DNA of 64,000 nucleotides from JAAFJM01 sp964529175. GTDB taxonomy: Bacteria; Bacteroidota; Bacteroidia; UKL13-3. Below are positions 25,648-35,031 of the stretch, piece after piece. The stretch spans positions 135,839 to 199,838 of the forward strand of contig CAZGVO010000010.1 in assembly GCA_964529175.1 (NCBI GenBank), given 5' to 3'. The notes below the pieces were generated by a model that saw only the letters and a list, made by a program, of their open reading frames with translations, had not been told where the DNA came from and made no database searches. The translations under genes were made by a program, and so were the position numbers. The stretch's first letter is position 1. Each line of letters starts with the position of its first letter.

Positions 25648-27066
25648 TTGACGTTAATTAAATCAATATCAGGTATTAGGGGAACAATTGGTGGGCAAAG
25701 TGGAAATGCACTTACTCCAATTGATGTTGTAAAATTTACTGCTGCTTTTGGTAGCATGATAAAGCAAGAATCTAATGATTGTAAAATTGTAGTTGGAAGA
25801 GATGCGCGAATAAGCGGAGATATGGTAAACCGCTTGGTTTGTGCTACCCTTTGTGGATTGGGAATAGATGTAATTGATTTAGGTTTAAGTACCACACCTA
25901 CTGTTGAAATGGCAGTAGTTATGGAGCAAGCCAATGGAGGTATTATATTAACAGCTAGTCATAATCCAAAACAATGGAATGCTTTAAAATTATTGAATAG
26001 CAAAGGCGAGTTTATTTCTGACGAGTTAGGTAAACAAATGTTAGCCGTAGCCGAAGGTGGTAATATTGAGTTTGCTGATGTAGATAAACTAGGAAAAATT
26101 ACTGAAAAGAAAGATTACATAGCCAAACATATTGACGAAATTTTAAAATTAGATTTAGTAGATGTAGAAGCTATTAAAGCTAAAAAATTCAAAATAGTAG
26201 TTGATGCTGTTAATTCAACAGGAGGAATAGCTGTGCCAATGTTATTGCGTGCACTTGGAGTAGATGATATTATTGAAATATTCTGCACTCCTGATGGTAA
26301 ATTCCCTCATAATCCAGAACCGCTTCCTGAAAATTTAACTGCAATTTCAAATGAAGTTACTAGAAATAATGCTGATTTGGGTATTGTAGTTGATCCAGAT
26401 GTGGATAGATTAGCTTTGGTTAACGAAGATGGTAGTATGTTTGGCGAAGAATATACGTTAGTAGCCGTAGCTGATTACATATTGAAAAATGTAAGTGATG
26501 ATAATTTAAAACGCAATGGTTTTGTAAAAAACACTGTTTCTAATTTGTCTTCAACTAGAGCATTACGCGATGTTACCGAAAAACATAGTGGTTCATACAA
26601 AGCTAGTGCTGTTGGTGAAGTAAATGTGGTTACCATGATGAAAGAAACCAAAGCTGTAATTGGTGGTGAAGGCAATGGAGGAATTATTTTCCCAGAATTA
26701 CATTATGGTAGAGATGCCATGGTTGGAATTGCATTATTCTTAACACATTTAGCTAAAAGCGATAAATTATGCTCAATTTTACGCTCGTCTTACCCTGATT
26801 ATACTATAGCTAAGAAGAAAATTGATTTAGATGCAAGTATCAATATTGACGAGCTTTTAAGCGGTATTCAAGAAAAATATAAAAAACAACCAATCAATAC
26901 TGTTGATGGTGTAAAAATAGAATTTGATAATGAGTGGGTTCATTTGCGTAGAAGTAATACAGAGCCTATTATTCGTATTTATGCTGAAAGCAAAAGTGAG
27001 GCAACTGCTAACCACTTAGCCGAAAAAATAATTATGGATATGAAACAAATTATTAATGGACAATAA
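25648..27066 (+). CDS. glmM: phosphoglucosamine mutase / phosphohexomutase
   Basis: A 472-residue alpha-D-phosphohexomutase. Landmarks are GIRGTIGG at 9-16, the phosphoserine loop TASHNPKQWNALK (Ser104), the metal loop DPDVDRLA near 250, the sugar loop GEGNGG near 342, and the phosphate loop RRSNTEPIIRIY near 436. The Asn of GEGNGG and overall pattern favour phosphoglucosamine mutase for UDP-GlcNAc synthesis, but a phosphomannomutase role is not excluded. The only start that includes the N-terminal block is TTG at 25648. ychF follows after 48 bases. Confidence 0.88.
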   Translation: MTLIKSISGIRGTIGGQSGNALTPIDVVKFTAAFGSMIKQESNDCKIVVGRDARISGDMVNRLVCATLCGLGIDVIDLGLSTTPTVEMAVVMEQANGGIILTASHNPKQWNALKLLNSKGEFISDELGKQMLAVAEGGNIEFADVDKLGKITEKKDYIAKHIDEILKLDLVDVEAIKAKKFKIVVDAVNSTGGIAVPMLLRALGVDDIIEIFCTPDGKFPHNPEPLPENLTAISNEVTRNNADLGIVVDPDVDRLALVNEDGSMFGEEYTLVAVADYILKNVSDDNLKRNGFVKNTVSNLSSTRALRDVTEKHSGSYKASAVGEVNVVTMMKETKAVIGGEGNGGIIFPELHYGRDAMVGIALFLTHLAKSDKLCSILRSSYPDYTIAKKKIDLDASINIDELLSGIQEKYKKQPINTVDGVKIEFDNEWVHLRRSNTEPIIRIYAESKSEATANHLAEKIIMDMKQIINGQ

Positions 27067-27114
27067 TAATTTGCAAAAACTAAAAACAAAGTACTAAAAA
27101 CTAAGAACTAACGA

Positions 27115-28206
27115 ATGCAGTGTGGAATAGTAGGCTTACCAAATGTAGGCAAATCAACTTTATTTAATTGCTTAAGCAATGCAAAAGCGCAAGCAGCTAA
27201 TTTTCCTTTTTGTACCATTGAACCTAATGTGGGCGTTATTACAGTTCCTGATGAGCGTTTAAATGTACTAGAAAGTCTGGTTAAACCTAACCGAATTGTA
27301 CCAACAAATATAGAAATAGTCGATATAGCTGGATTGGTAAAAGGTGCTAGCAAAGGCGAAGGATTAGGAAATCAATTTTTGGCAAATATCCGTCAAACTG
27401 ATGCTATTATACATGTTTTGCGTTGTTTCGAAGATGAAAATATCATTCACGTAGATGGTTCCGTTAATCCATTGCGTGATAAAGAAATTATAGACACTGA
27501 ATTGCAATTAAAAGATTTAGATTCGGTTGAAAAGAAACTTCAAAAAGTAAGCAGAGCTGCTAAAACTGGTGATAAAGAAATGATTAAAGTGGAAAATACT
27601 TTGTTAAAATACAAAGCCCACTTAGATGATGGAAAATCGGTTAGAACTTTGGAAGTAACTGATAATGAAAAAGAACATGTAGAAGATTTGTGTTTACTTA
27701 CTGCTAAACCTGTTATGTATGTTTGCAACGTAGATGAAGCATCAGTAGTAAACGGAAATAAATTTGTAGTGCAAGTACGCGAGGCAGTTAAGGATGAAAA
27801 TGCAGAGGTATTAATCATTAGTGCAGCTATTGAAAGTGAAATTTCTGGATTAGACAGTTATGAAGATAGAATTGCTTTTTTAAATGATTTAGGTTTAACA
27901 GAAAGTGGTGTGGCTAAACTAATTAGAGCATCATATAAATTATTAAATTTAATTACTTACTTTACTGCTGGTGTTCAAGAGGTTAGAGCTTGGACTATTG
28001 ACCGTGGTTTTAAAGCTCCACAAGCAGCAGGGGTTATTCATACCGATTTTGAAAGAGGTTTTATTAAAGCAGATGTTATTGCTTATGAAGACTTTAAAAA
28101 ATATGGTTCAGAGTCGGCTTGTAGAGAAGCTGGGGCTTTACGTATGGAAGGAAAAGAGTATATTGTAAACGATGGTGATGTAATGCACTTTAAATTTAAC
28201 GTTTAA
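27115..28206 (+). CDS. ychF: ribosome-binding ATPase YchF (Obg family)
   Basis: A 363-residue universally conserved P-loop protein that binds ATP and interacts with ribosomes. G1 GLPNVGKST is at 6-14, followed by NFPFCTIEPNVGVI (switch region), G3 DIAGLVKGA near 67, then a coiled-coil insert and the C-terminal TGS-like domain (AWTIDRGFKAPQAAGVIHTDFERGFI). The non-canonical G4 region fits the ATP preference of the family. ATG 27115 gives the standard N-terminus MQCGIVGLPN. Confidence 0.96.
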   Translation: MQCGIVGLPNVGKSTLFNCLSNAKAQAANFPFCTIEPNVGVITVPDERLNVLESLVKPNRIVPTNIEIVDIAGLVKGASKGEGLGNQFLANIRQTDAIIHVLRCFEDENIIHVDGSVNPLRDKEIIDTELQLKDLDSVEKKLQKVSRAAKTGDKEMIKVENTLLKYKAHLDDGKSVRTLEVTDNEKEHVEDLCLLTAKPVMYVCNVDEASVVNGNKFVVQVREAVKDENAEVLIISAAIESEISGLDSYEDRIAFLNDLGLTESGVAKLIRASYKLLNLITYFTAGVQEVRAWTIDRGFKAPQAAGVIHTDFERGFIKADVIAYEDFKKYGSESACREAGALRMEGKEYIVNDGDVMHFKFNV

Positions 28207-28588
28207 ACTTTATCCTTCAATTTATTAGATTGAGTAAATAAAAATTACGTTTCAGTTTAAATGTAACTCTTTTGTAAATTACTAAGTTAGCTTTGTAGAG
28301 GTTTGTAGGCATAAATATTTGATTAAAACAGTTGATTTAGATAAAATATTTAGGTTTGAATAAATAATATATTGTCATATTTGTGTAACCAAAAAATGTA
28401 GTGCAACCATTGTTAACACTATATTTTACTTATGAATAACAATTAATAATCAATCATATCAACAAATAAAACAAAGAAGTAAAAACAGTAAATTAACTCA
28501 AAAGGTATTAAATTTTTGTAAACACTATGTGTTTATTCAACTAAAATAATTTTATTCGCAATTAATTAACTAAAAAATAAACAAAAAA
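28207..28588. other. 382-base AT-rich leader region before the TonB cluster
   Basis: No gene is seen. The stretch is highly AT-rich and should contain the promoter of exbB-exbD-exbD-tonB. The best promoter-like match is at 28355-28383, which would give a leader of about 200 bases. TAGCTTTG at 28288-28295 is an exact -7 match but its nearest TTTG is only 13 bases upstream. No recognisable riboswitch fold was found by eye. Confidence 0.5.
28355..28383 (+). promoter_or_regulatory. candidate promoter of the exbB operon
   Basis: TTTG (28355-28358), 17-base spacer, CATATTTG (28376-28383), one mismatch from TAnnTTTG. It lies about 205 bases before the exbB ATG. Confidence 0.3.
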
Positions 28589-29416
28589 ATGAATCAAACA
28601 GCAACAAAAAAAGAAGAAAGTAAAGCGGGGAGTATTTTTGCTTCGCTTGCAATTCCAATGTTAGTAGTAGTAGGTTTTTTACTATGGAAATTTGTATTGG
28701 GTAGCCCAAGTAATTTTGCCGATGGTGTAACTCGCCACACGCCAGTTAAAGAAGGTATTGGCTCAACATTAGGATTAATTTATTTAGGTGGATTTATTGT
28801 ACCTATCTTATTATCGTTGGTATTAATGAGTATTACTTTCTCAATCGAGCGTTTTTTAACTATTAGCAAAGCATCAGGTAAAGGTTCTACTGAAAGTTTT
28901 GTACGTAAAGTAAAAACTCAACTTTCTGCTGGAAATGTTGATGCTGCTATTAAAGAGTGTGATGCACAGCAAGGTTCAGTAGCTAACGTTGTTAAAGCTG
29001 CTTTGAAAAAATACAAAGAAATGGAAGGCGAAAGTTCAATGGAAAAAGACCAAAAGATTTTAGCTATTCAAAAAGAATTAGAAGAAGCAACATCGTTAGA
29101 ATTACCAATGTTAGAAAAAAACTTAGTAATTATTGCTACAATGGCTTCGGTATCTACGTTAGTTGCGTTATTAGGAACGGTATTAGGTATGATCAAGGCG
29201 TTCTCGGCTTTAGGTAATGCTGGTGCTCCTGATTCAACAGCTTTAGCTATTGGTATTTCTGAGGCGCTTATTAATACAGCTTTAGGTATTGGTAACTCTG
29301 CTATCGCAATTATTATGTATAACGTATTTACAACTAAAATTGATAAAATTACTTATACAATTGACGAAGCTGGTTTCACTATTGTTCAAAACTTTGCAGC
29401 AGCACACAAACGCTAG
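28589..29416 (+). CDS. exbB: MotA/TolQ/ExbB proton channel protein
   Basis: The 275-residue inner-membrane proton channel of the TonB energy-transduction complex. It has an N-terminal hydrophobic segment near 18-38, a second near 62-84 (IYLGGFIVPILLSLVL), a cytoplasmic helical part, and two closely spaced segments near 182-205 and 225-250. The ExbB signature (LVALLGTVLGMIKAFSALG, then AIGISEALINTALG) lies in the last two. An N-terminal extension before the first core helix is common in Bacteroidota. It begins a four-gene operon with two exbD genes and tonB. Confidence 0.9.
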   Translation: MNQTATKKEESKAGSIFASLAIPMLVVVGFLLWKFVLGSPSNFADGVTRHTPVKEGIGSTLGLIYLGGFIVPILLSLVLMSITFSIERFLTISKASGKGSTESFVRKVKTQLSAGNVDAAIKECDAQQGSVANVVKAALKKYKEMEGESSMEKDQKILAIQKELEEATSLELPMLEKNLVIIATMASVSTLVALLGTVLGMIKAFSALGNAGAPDSTALAIGISEALINTALGIGNSAIAIIMYNVFTTKIDKITYTIDEAGFTIVQNFAAAHKR

Positions 29417-29479
29417 TTTTATTTGCAATTAATAATTGCATATTTAAATTTTATAATTTTAAAAAAATAAAACAGACAA

Positions 29480-30076
29480 ATGGCTAAAGTAAAAGTACCT
29501 CGTAAGAGCACATCGGTTGATATGACCGCAATGACTGACGTTGCGTTCCTATTGTTAACATTTTTTATGTTAGCTACACAGTTTAAACCCGATGAACCAG
29601 TTCAGGTGTTAACGCCATCTTCTGTTGCCGAAATTCCACTTCCTGATGTTGATGTAATGCTTATTACCATTAGTAAAGACAATAAAGTTTTCTTTGATTT
29701 ACAAGGAGAACAATATAAAATGACTTTATTAGATAAAATGGGTAAAAAGTATAAAATTCAATTCACTGAGGACGAAAAGAAAAAATTTGCAAATATGAGT
29801 AGCTTTGGTTTACCAATTGCTCAGTTGCAACAATACATTAACTTAAGTCCAGATAAGAGAAAAGACGTTCAATCAACAGGAATTCCTTATGATTCGTTAA
29901 ATAACGAGCTAGGCGAGTGGATAATACAAAGTAGATATACCAATAATGGTGTACGCGTTGCTATTAAAGGCGATAGAGAGGTTAGTTACCCTGCAATAAA
30001 ACAAGTAATTAGAACCCTTCAAGATAAAGATGTAAATAGATTCAATTTTATTACATCAATGGAAGGTGGTCAATAA
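29480..30076 (+). CDS. exbD: ExbD/TolR-family biopolymer transport protein (first copy)
   Basis: A 198-residue inner-membrane partner of ExbB with one N-terminal helix. The ExbD hallmark is TSVDMTAMTDVAFLLLTFFM at about residues 11-30, with the proton-carrying Asp in MTDVAFL. The periplasmic domain continues with LPDVDVMLITISKDNKVFFD and ends in KGDREVSYPAIKQVIRTLQD. An insert between them (residues about 75-130) is larger than in proteobacterial ExbD. It follows exbB after 63 bases and precedes a second exbD by 22. Confidence 0.9.
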   Translation: MAKVKVPRKSTSVDMTAMTDVAFLLLTFFMLATQFKPDEPVQVLTPSSVAEIPLPDVDVMLITISKDNKVFFDLQGEQYKMTLLDKMGKKYKIQFTEDEKKKFANMSSFGLPIAQLQQYINLSPDKRKDVQSTGIPYDSLNNELGEWIIQSRYTNNGVRVAIKGDREVSYPAIKQVIRTLQDKDVNRFNFITSMEGGQ

Positions 30077-30098
30077 TTTTAAAGAAAGGAATTAAATA

Positions 30099-30755
30099 AT
30101 GGCAGAAATAGAAGGTGGCGGAGGTGGCCATAAAAAAGGTGGAAAACCAAAAGGTAAGAAACTTTCAACTAGGGTAGATTTTACTCCAATGGTTGATTTG
30201 GGTTTTTTATTGATTACCTTTTTTATGTTAACAACCTCGCTTAACAAACCAAAAACAATGGAACTGAATATGCCTGTTAAAGATCCCACAGCTGATCCAA
30301 CCCCAGTGAAAGTATCTCAAACAGTAACTGTTCTATTAACAGGTAATGACCAAGTAATGTATTATTTTAGTGATCCTGTAACATTAGATCCAATGACTCC
30401 ACAAATTACTGATTACAGTGCTGGTGGAATTAGACCAATGTTATTGGGCGAAAATAGAAAGCGAGTTCCTAATATAGATTCAGTGCAAGTTTATAAAGAT
30501 TTATTCAAAATAAACAAAATGTCTGAAGCAGATATGAAAGCTAATATTTCACGATTAAAATCTGATAAAGAAGGTTTAATTGTAATTATAAAAGCGGATG
30601 ATAATGCTAAATTTAGTAATATAGTTGATATACTTGACGAAATGCTAATTTGTAATATTGGACGTTATGCTATAGTAGATATTTCGGAACCTGAAAAGGA
30701 ATTAATAAAAAGTTCTGCTCCTTTATTGGAAGCAGCTTTAAAAGAAAAAAAATAA
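30099..30755 (+). CDS. exbD: ExbD/TolR-family biopolymer transport protein (second copy)
   Basis: A 218-residue paralogue of the preceding ExbD. A Gly/Lys-rich start (GGGGHKKGGKPKGKK) precedes TRVDFTPMVDLGFLLITFFM near 24-43, where the proton-carrying Asp is in MVDLGFL. The periplasmic part has an insert with a Tyr/Asp/Pro-rich stretch near 85-125 and ends in IVDILDEMLICNIGRYAIVD. Two different ExbD proteins beside one ExbB and one TonB is a common Bacteroidota arrangement. tonB follows after three bases. Confidence 0.9.
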   Translation: MAEIEGGGGGHKKGGKPKGKKLSTRVDFTPMVDLGFLLITFFMLTTSLNKPKTMELNMPVKDPTADPTPVKVSQTVTVLLTGNDQVMYYFSDPVTLDPMTPQITDYSAGGIRPMLLGENRKRVPNIDSVQVYKDLFKINKMSEADMKANISRLKSDKEGLIVIIKADDNAKFSNIVDILDEMLICNIGRYAIVDISEPEKELIKSSAPLLEAALKEKK

Positions 30756-30758
30756 CAC

Positions 30759-31559
30759 ATGGCAAATACAAGTATTTTTGATAATAATTGGGTTAATATG
30801 GTCTTTGAAGGCCGTAACCAACAATATGGTGCCTTTGTGTTGCGTAAAAAAAGTAGCAACTATACCATTAAAGGTATCATATTTTCTATTATTGGATTTT
30901 CTTTGGCAATTGCAGCACCAGTTATTATTAACTATGTAAAATCGCAAATACCAAAAGAGAATATTATAGTAGAGGCTGAGGTAACTAAGTTAGATGCGCC
31001 ACCACCAATGGATGAGGATGCACCACCACCACCACCACCACCGCCACCACCACCTCCGGTTAAGAGTACCATTAAATTTACTCCACCTGAGATTAAGAAG
31101 GATGAGGACGTAACAGAACCACCTCCAACTCAAGTAGAGTTAGAGAAAGTAGATGCGGGTTCACAAACTGTAGTAGGTGATCCAGATGCTAAGGAGGTTT
31201 TAATTGAGCCATCTGGTGATGGAAATGGTGAAGGTGAAATTTTGTTAGAAGCCGAAGTTCCAGCTGAATTTCCTGGAGGAGAAGATAAAATGAATGAGTA
31301 TTTAGCTCAAGCGGTTGAATATCCTCCAATGGCCAAAGAAAATAATATTGAAGGAAGAGTTGTTCTTAGATTTGCTGTAATGGCAGATGGTAGAATAGAC
31401 AAAATTGAGGTCTTAAATAAGCCTGCTTTAGGATGGGGCTGTGAGGCCGCAGTTGAAAAAGCAGTTAAAAATATGCCAAAGTGGAGTCCAGGTCGCCAAG
31501 CAGGTAGAGCTGTACCAGTTTATTTTACTTTACCTTTCGTATTTAGATTAGATCAATAA
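30759..31559 (+). CDS. tonB: energy transducer TonB
   Basis: A 266-residue protein that couples the ExbBD proton channel to outer-membrane receptors. There is a cytoplasmic N-terminus (about 45 residues), a single membrane helix near 46-64 (IIFSIIGFSLAIAAPVII), a proline-rich periplasmic spacer with eleven or so consecutive prolines near 88-100, an acidic stretch, and a C-terminal TonB domain near 175-266 (VEYPPMAKENNIEGRVVLRF and the final PVYFTLPFVFRL). It closes the operon and is followed by a strong terminator. Confidence 0.92.
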   Translation: MANTSIFDNNWVNMVFEGRNQQYGAFVLRKKSSNYTIKGIIFSIIGFSLAIAAPVIINYVKSQIPKENIIVEAEVTKLDAPPPMDEDAPPPPPPPPPPPPVKSTIKFTPPEIKKDEDVTEPPPTQVELEKVDAGSQTVVGDPDAKEVLIEPSGDGNGEGEILLEAEVPAEFPGGEDKMNEYLAQAVEYPPMAKENNIEGRVVLRFAVMADGRIDKIEVLNKPALGWGCEAAVEKAVKNMPKWSPGRQAGRAVPVYFTLPFVFRLDQ

Positions 31560-31579
31560 GTAATAATAAAATAATATAG

Positions 31580-31619
31580 AATAAGCTTGCTAAACATTAG
31601 TTTAGCAGGCTTATTTTAT
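31580..31619 (+). terminator. terminator of the exbB-exbD-exbD-tonB operon
   Basis: AATAAGC-T-TGCTAAAC pairs with GTTTAGCA-G-GCTTATT around an ATTA loop, one internal mismatch, then TTTATTT. Confidence 0.85.
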
Positions 31620-31639
31620 TTAGAACATAACCTGAAATT

Positions 31640-31855
31640 ATGAGTTTAGACGAAATTAGAGAAGAACGCGAAAATAAAGTTGGCAATATTGTAAAATATT
31701 TTGGAGCAATTATGGGTTTATTTTACTTGGTACTTGGCGCTAGTATTTTATTCGATAAAGTTCCTTTAATAGTAAGTAATTGGGTAAAATACACTTTGGG
31801 TATTGCCATGTTTTTATATGGAATTTTTAGATTAGTTCGAATCGCTAAAAAATAA
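31640..31855 (+). CDS. small two-helix membrane protein
   Basis: A 71-residue protein with an acidic/basic N-terminus (MSLDEIREERENKVGN) and two hydrophobic segments near 20-38 (YFGAIMGLFYLVLGASILF) and 48-65 (YTLGIAMFLYGIFRLV), ending in basic residues. I recognise no family. It sits between the tonB terminator and a histidine kinase gene whose start is 23 bases downstream, so it probably shares the kinase transcript. Small size and position make an accessory membrane role possible, but this is inference only. Confidence 0.6.
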   Translation: MSLDEIREERENKVGNIVKYFGAIMGLFYLVLGASILFDKVPLIVSNWVKYTLGIAMFLYGIFRLVRIAKK

Positions 31856-31878
31856 AATTACAAACAGTTGATAATAAA

Positions 31879-32925
31879 ATGATTAGAAATCCTAAACCTA
31901 TACATATAGCCTTATTGGTTTCAAGTATTATAGCTACTGTGGTGGCTTTAGTAATGTATTTTATTTTAGATTCAAGTATTATCAATGTAATTATCATATT
32001 TACACTTACATCTGGTTTATCGTTTTTCTTATTTTTTTATACACTTGAATTTTTTATTTACAGAAAAATTAAGTTGATATATAAAACTATTCATAGCTTA
32101 AAAACCCAAAAGTATGATGCCGTACTTGAAAATTTTGATTGGGATAAAGACCCTATTTTTGAAATGAGTAAAGAGGTAATTAATTGGGCTAGAGATAAAA
32201 AAATGGAAATTGACCAACTGAAAAAAGTGGCTGATTTTAGAAAAGAGTTTTTAGGAAATGTAAGTCATGAATTAAAAACACCTATTTTTAGCATTCAAGG
32301 TTACTTACATACTTTGTTAGATGGAGCCATGGACGACCCTGAGGTGAATACAAAATTTTTAAAAAAAGCAGCAAAAAGCACCGATAGATTAAGTGATTTA
32401 GTAGCTGATTTACTTGAAATATCGAAGTTAGAAAGTGGTGAACTTCAAATGAATGAAGAATTATTTGATATCAATTCATTAACCAAAGATGTGTATGAAC
32501 AGTTTGAAGTTAAAGCCAAAGAAAAAGGAATTGAGCTTACCATAAAAGAGGGTTGTAATAAACCATTTATGGTTTTAGCTGATAAATATAGAATTAGAAC
32601 TGTTTTGGTTAATTTGGTAGGTAACTCGCTTAAATATGGCAAACCTAATGGATTTACCTCTGCTGCTTATTATGTAATGGGCGATAATATTTTGGTAGAA
32701 ATAGCCGATACTGGCGAAGGTATAAGTCAAGAATATTTGCCACGTATTTTTGAAAGATTTTACCGTGTTGATAAAAGCAGAACCAGAAATGATGAAGTTG
32801 GAGGAACTGGTTTAGGTTTGGCTATTGTAAAACACATTATAGAGGCTCATCAACAAACAGTTAATGTGCGCAGTACCATTGGTCAAGGTACCACTTTTGG
32901 GTTTACACTTAAAGCTGCACAGTAA
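31879..32925 (+). CDS. membrane sensor histidine kinase (PhoR-like)
   Basis: A 348-residue kinase with two N-terminal membrane helices (about 8-30 and 34-58) and almost no extracytoplasmic loop between them, so it probably senses within or below the membrane. The dimerisation helix carries the phospho-accepting His130 in NVSHELKTP; the ATPase part has N-box LVNLVGNSLKYG near 248, DTGEGI near 278, FERFYRVDKSR near 290 and GGTGLGLAIVKHI near 309. No response regulator is in this window, so the partner is encoded elsewhere. Confidence 0.9.
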   Translation: MIRNPKPIHIALLVSSIIATVVALVMYFILDSSIINVIIIFTLTSGLSFFLFFYTLEFFIYRKIKLIYKTIHSLKTQKYDAVLENFDWDKDPIFEMSKEVINWARDKKMEIDQLKKVADFRKEFLGNVSHELKTPIFSIQGYLHTLLDGAMDDPEVNTKFLKKAAKSTDRLSDLVADLLEISKLESGELQMNEELFDINSLTKDVYEQFEVKAKEKGIELTIKEGCNKPFMVLADKYRIRTVLVNLVGNSLKYGKPNGFTSAAYYVMGDNILVEIADTGEGISQEYLPRIFERFYRVDKSRTRNDEVGGTGLGLAIVKHIIEAHQQTVNVRSTIGQGTTFGFTLKAAQ

Positions 32926-32952
32926 AAAATACTAACACTTTATACATACTGC

Positions 32953-32960
32953 TATTTTTG
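32953..32960 (+). promoter_or_regulatory. candidate -7 box (TATTTTTG) before the DUF3467 gene
   Basis: An exact match to TAnnTTTG 37 bases before the ATG at 32998. No convincing -33 TTG is found upstream. Confidence 0.3.
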
Positions 32961-32997
32961 TGGCTTTTTAAAGCAAAAATAATTTATAATTGCAAGT

Positions 32998-33318
32998 ATG
33001 AGTAACGAACCTATTAACGAATCAAACCAATTAAATATTGAATTAAGCGAAGAAATGGCTGAAGGAATTTATGCCAATTTAGCTATAATAACTCATAGTA
33101 ACAGCGAGTTTGTGCTTGATTTTGTGCGTATAATGCCAGGAGTGCCAAAAGCCAAAGTTAAATCGCGTATTGTACTAACACCTGAACACGCAAAACGTTT
33201 ATTATTAGCACTAGGCGATAATGTTAGAAAATACGAAGATCAAGTAGGTGAAATTAACTTACCTGATATGATGCCTCCTTTCCCTATGAATTTTGGTGGT
33301 CCAACTGGGCAAGCATAA
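32998..33318 (+). CDS. DUF3467 domain protein
   Basis: A 106-residue cytoplasmic protein matching DUF3467, a small family frequent in Bacteroidota with no assigned function. Visible signature: IELSEEMAEGIYANLAIITH near 14-33, FVLDFVRIMPGVPKAKVKSR near 38-57, and LTPEHAKRLLLALGDNV near 60-76. The last 20 residues are proline- and glycine-rich. It stands alone between the kinase gene and the HerA-like ATPase gene, with 147 bases to the latter. Confidence 0.85.
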   Translation: MSNEPINESNQLNIELSEEMAEGIYANLAIITHSNSEFVLDFVRIMPGVPKAKVKSRIVLTPEHAKRLLLALGDNVRKYEDQVGEINLPDMMPPFPMNFGGPTGQA

Positions 33319-33465
33319 ATAATTTATCTATATACAAAATTTTTGATTTAAAGATAAAATAATTTTTAATTTTTTTAGTAAGTTGTAATATTAACTAATT
33401 GAATTAAAATAGGTTAGAAGTAAATTATCTGAGATTTTAAATATCTTTTAGCAAAAAGCATTTTT

Positions 33466-35016
33466 ATGAAAGAACAGTTTATTGAACAAATAAAAGCTGG
33501 ATATACATTTAAAGGTGAGTGCATTCAGTTAGGAGCAGCCATGTTAAATGGCGAAGTAATAGCAGATTGTGCCATCAATTTACCTTTAAAAACCTTAAAT
33601 CGACATGGTTTAATAGCTGGTGCTACGGGTACAGGCAAAACCAAAACATTGCAAACCATAGCCGAAGGCTTAAGCGATGCTAGTGTTCCAGTTTTGCTAA
33701 TGGATATAAAAGGTGATTTAAGTGGAATAGCTGCGCAAGGTACTGTAAATGATAAAATTACCGAAAGGTATCAAAAAATTGGATTAAATTATAATCCTCA
33801 ATCATACCCTGTTGAATTACTTTCGCTTAGCAAGCAAAAAGGTGTTAAATTAAAAGCCACTGTTAGTGAATTTGGTCCAATTTTATTATCAAAAATTTTA
33901 GATTTAAACGAAACCCAAGCTGGTTTTGTAGCTATGATTTTTAAGTTTTGCGATGATGCGCAATTACCTTTATTAGATTTAAAAGATTTTATTAAAGTAT
34001 TACAGTACATTAGTAATGAAGGTAAGGCTGAAATGGAAAAGGATTATGGCAAAATTTCAACCACTTCTACTGGTACTATTTTACGTAAAATAATAGAGCT
34101 ACAACAACAAGGAGCTGATAGCTTTTTTGGTGAAAAAAGCTTTGAAGTAGATGATTTGATGGGCATTAGCGATGATGGGAGAGGTGTAATTTCTATTTTA
34201 CGTGTAACCGATATTCAAGATAAGCCCAAATTATTCTCTACATTTATGTTGAGTTTATTGGCCGAACTTTATGCTACATTGCCCGAAGAGGGCGATATGG
34301 ATAAACCAAAATTGGTATTATTTATTGATGAAGCACATTTAATTTTTCAAGAGGCAAGCGAAGCGCTTTTGCAACAAATTGAAACCATTATTAAATTGAT
34401 TCGCTCAAAAGGTGTGGGTATTTTCTTTTGTACCCAAAATCCAGCTGATGTGCCTGCTTCAGTGCTTGGTCAGTTAGGTTTAAAAGTTCAACATGCATTG
34501 CGTGCTTTTACTGCTAACGATAGAAAAACAATTAAGCAAACGGCCGAAAATTATCCTTTTTCTGATTTTTATAAAACTGATGAGTTAATTACTCAATTGG
34601 GAATGGGTGAGGCTTTGATTACTTGCTTAAATGAAAAAGGAATTCCTACACCCTTGGCTGCTACCATGCTTTGTGCGCCTAAGTCAAGAATGGATATTTT
34701 AACTGATGCCGAAATAGATGCCTTGGTTTCAAAATCTCGCATTGTGGCTAAGTATAATCAAAATATTGATAGTGAAAGTGCTTACGAAATTTTAAATGCC
34801 AAATTAGAACAAGCAGCAGCTCAAAGTCAAGCGCAAGTTGAGGAGCAAAAAGAGGTAAAGGCTAATAGAAACGAAAAATCAACTTTAGAACAAATATTAA
34901 GTAGCCCTGTAACCAAACAAGTAGGCCGAACTGCTGCGCAAATTATAACTCGTAGCTTATTAGGTGCTTTAGGTTTGGGAGGAAAATCTACTAAAAAGTC
35001 AAGTTCTTGGTTTTAA
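33466..35016 (+). CDS. HerA-like helicase / DUF853 ATPase
   Basis: A 516-residue cytoplasmic ATPase of the HerA-FtsK superfamily, DUF853 group. Walker A GATGTGKTK is at 52-60 after the conserved RHGLIAG; DIKGDLSGIA follows near 79; Walker B VLFIDEAHLIF is near 284; a sensor-like CTQNPADVP is near 323. The C-terminus has a charged, Gln/Glu-rich linker and a hydrophobic Gly-rich end (LLGALGLGGKSTKKS). Biological role of the group is poorly defined. It is followed after 15 bases by rfbC and then kynA, which suggests an operon. Confidence 0.88.
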   Translation: MKEQFIEQIKAGYTFKGECIQLGAAMLNGEVIADCAINLPLKTLNRHGLIAGATGTGKTKTLQTIAEGLSDASVPVLLMDIKGDLSGIAAQGTVNDKITERYQKIGLNYNPQSYPVELLSLSKQKGVKLKATVSEFGPILLSKILDLNETQAGFVAMIFKFCDDAQLPLLDLKDFIKVLQYISNEGKAEMEKDYGKISTTSTGTILRKIIELQQQGADSFFGEKSFEVDDLMGISDDGRGVISILRVTDIQDKPKLFSTFMLSLLAELYATLPEEGDMDKPKLVLFIDEAHLIFQEASEALLQQIETIIKLIRSKGVGIFFCTQNPADVPASVLGQLGLKVQHALRAFTANDRKTIKQTAENYPFSDFYKTDELITQLGMGEALITCLNEKGIPTPLAATMLCAPKSRMDILTDAEIDALVSKSRIVAKYNQNIDSESAYEILNAKLEQAAAQSQAQVEEQKEVKANRNEKSTLEQILSSPVTKQVGRTAAQIITRSLLGALGLGGKSTKKSSSWF

Positions 35017-35031
35017 AATATTAATAAAATT

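Noticed and set aside
28271..28295. TTTG followed by TAGCTTTG as exbB promoter
   Set aside because: Spacer is only 13 bases, too short for the known consensus; kept only as a note in the intergenic entry.
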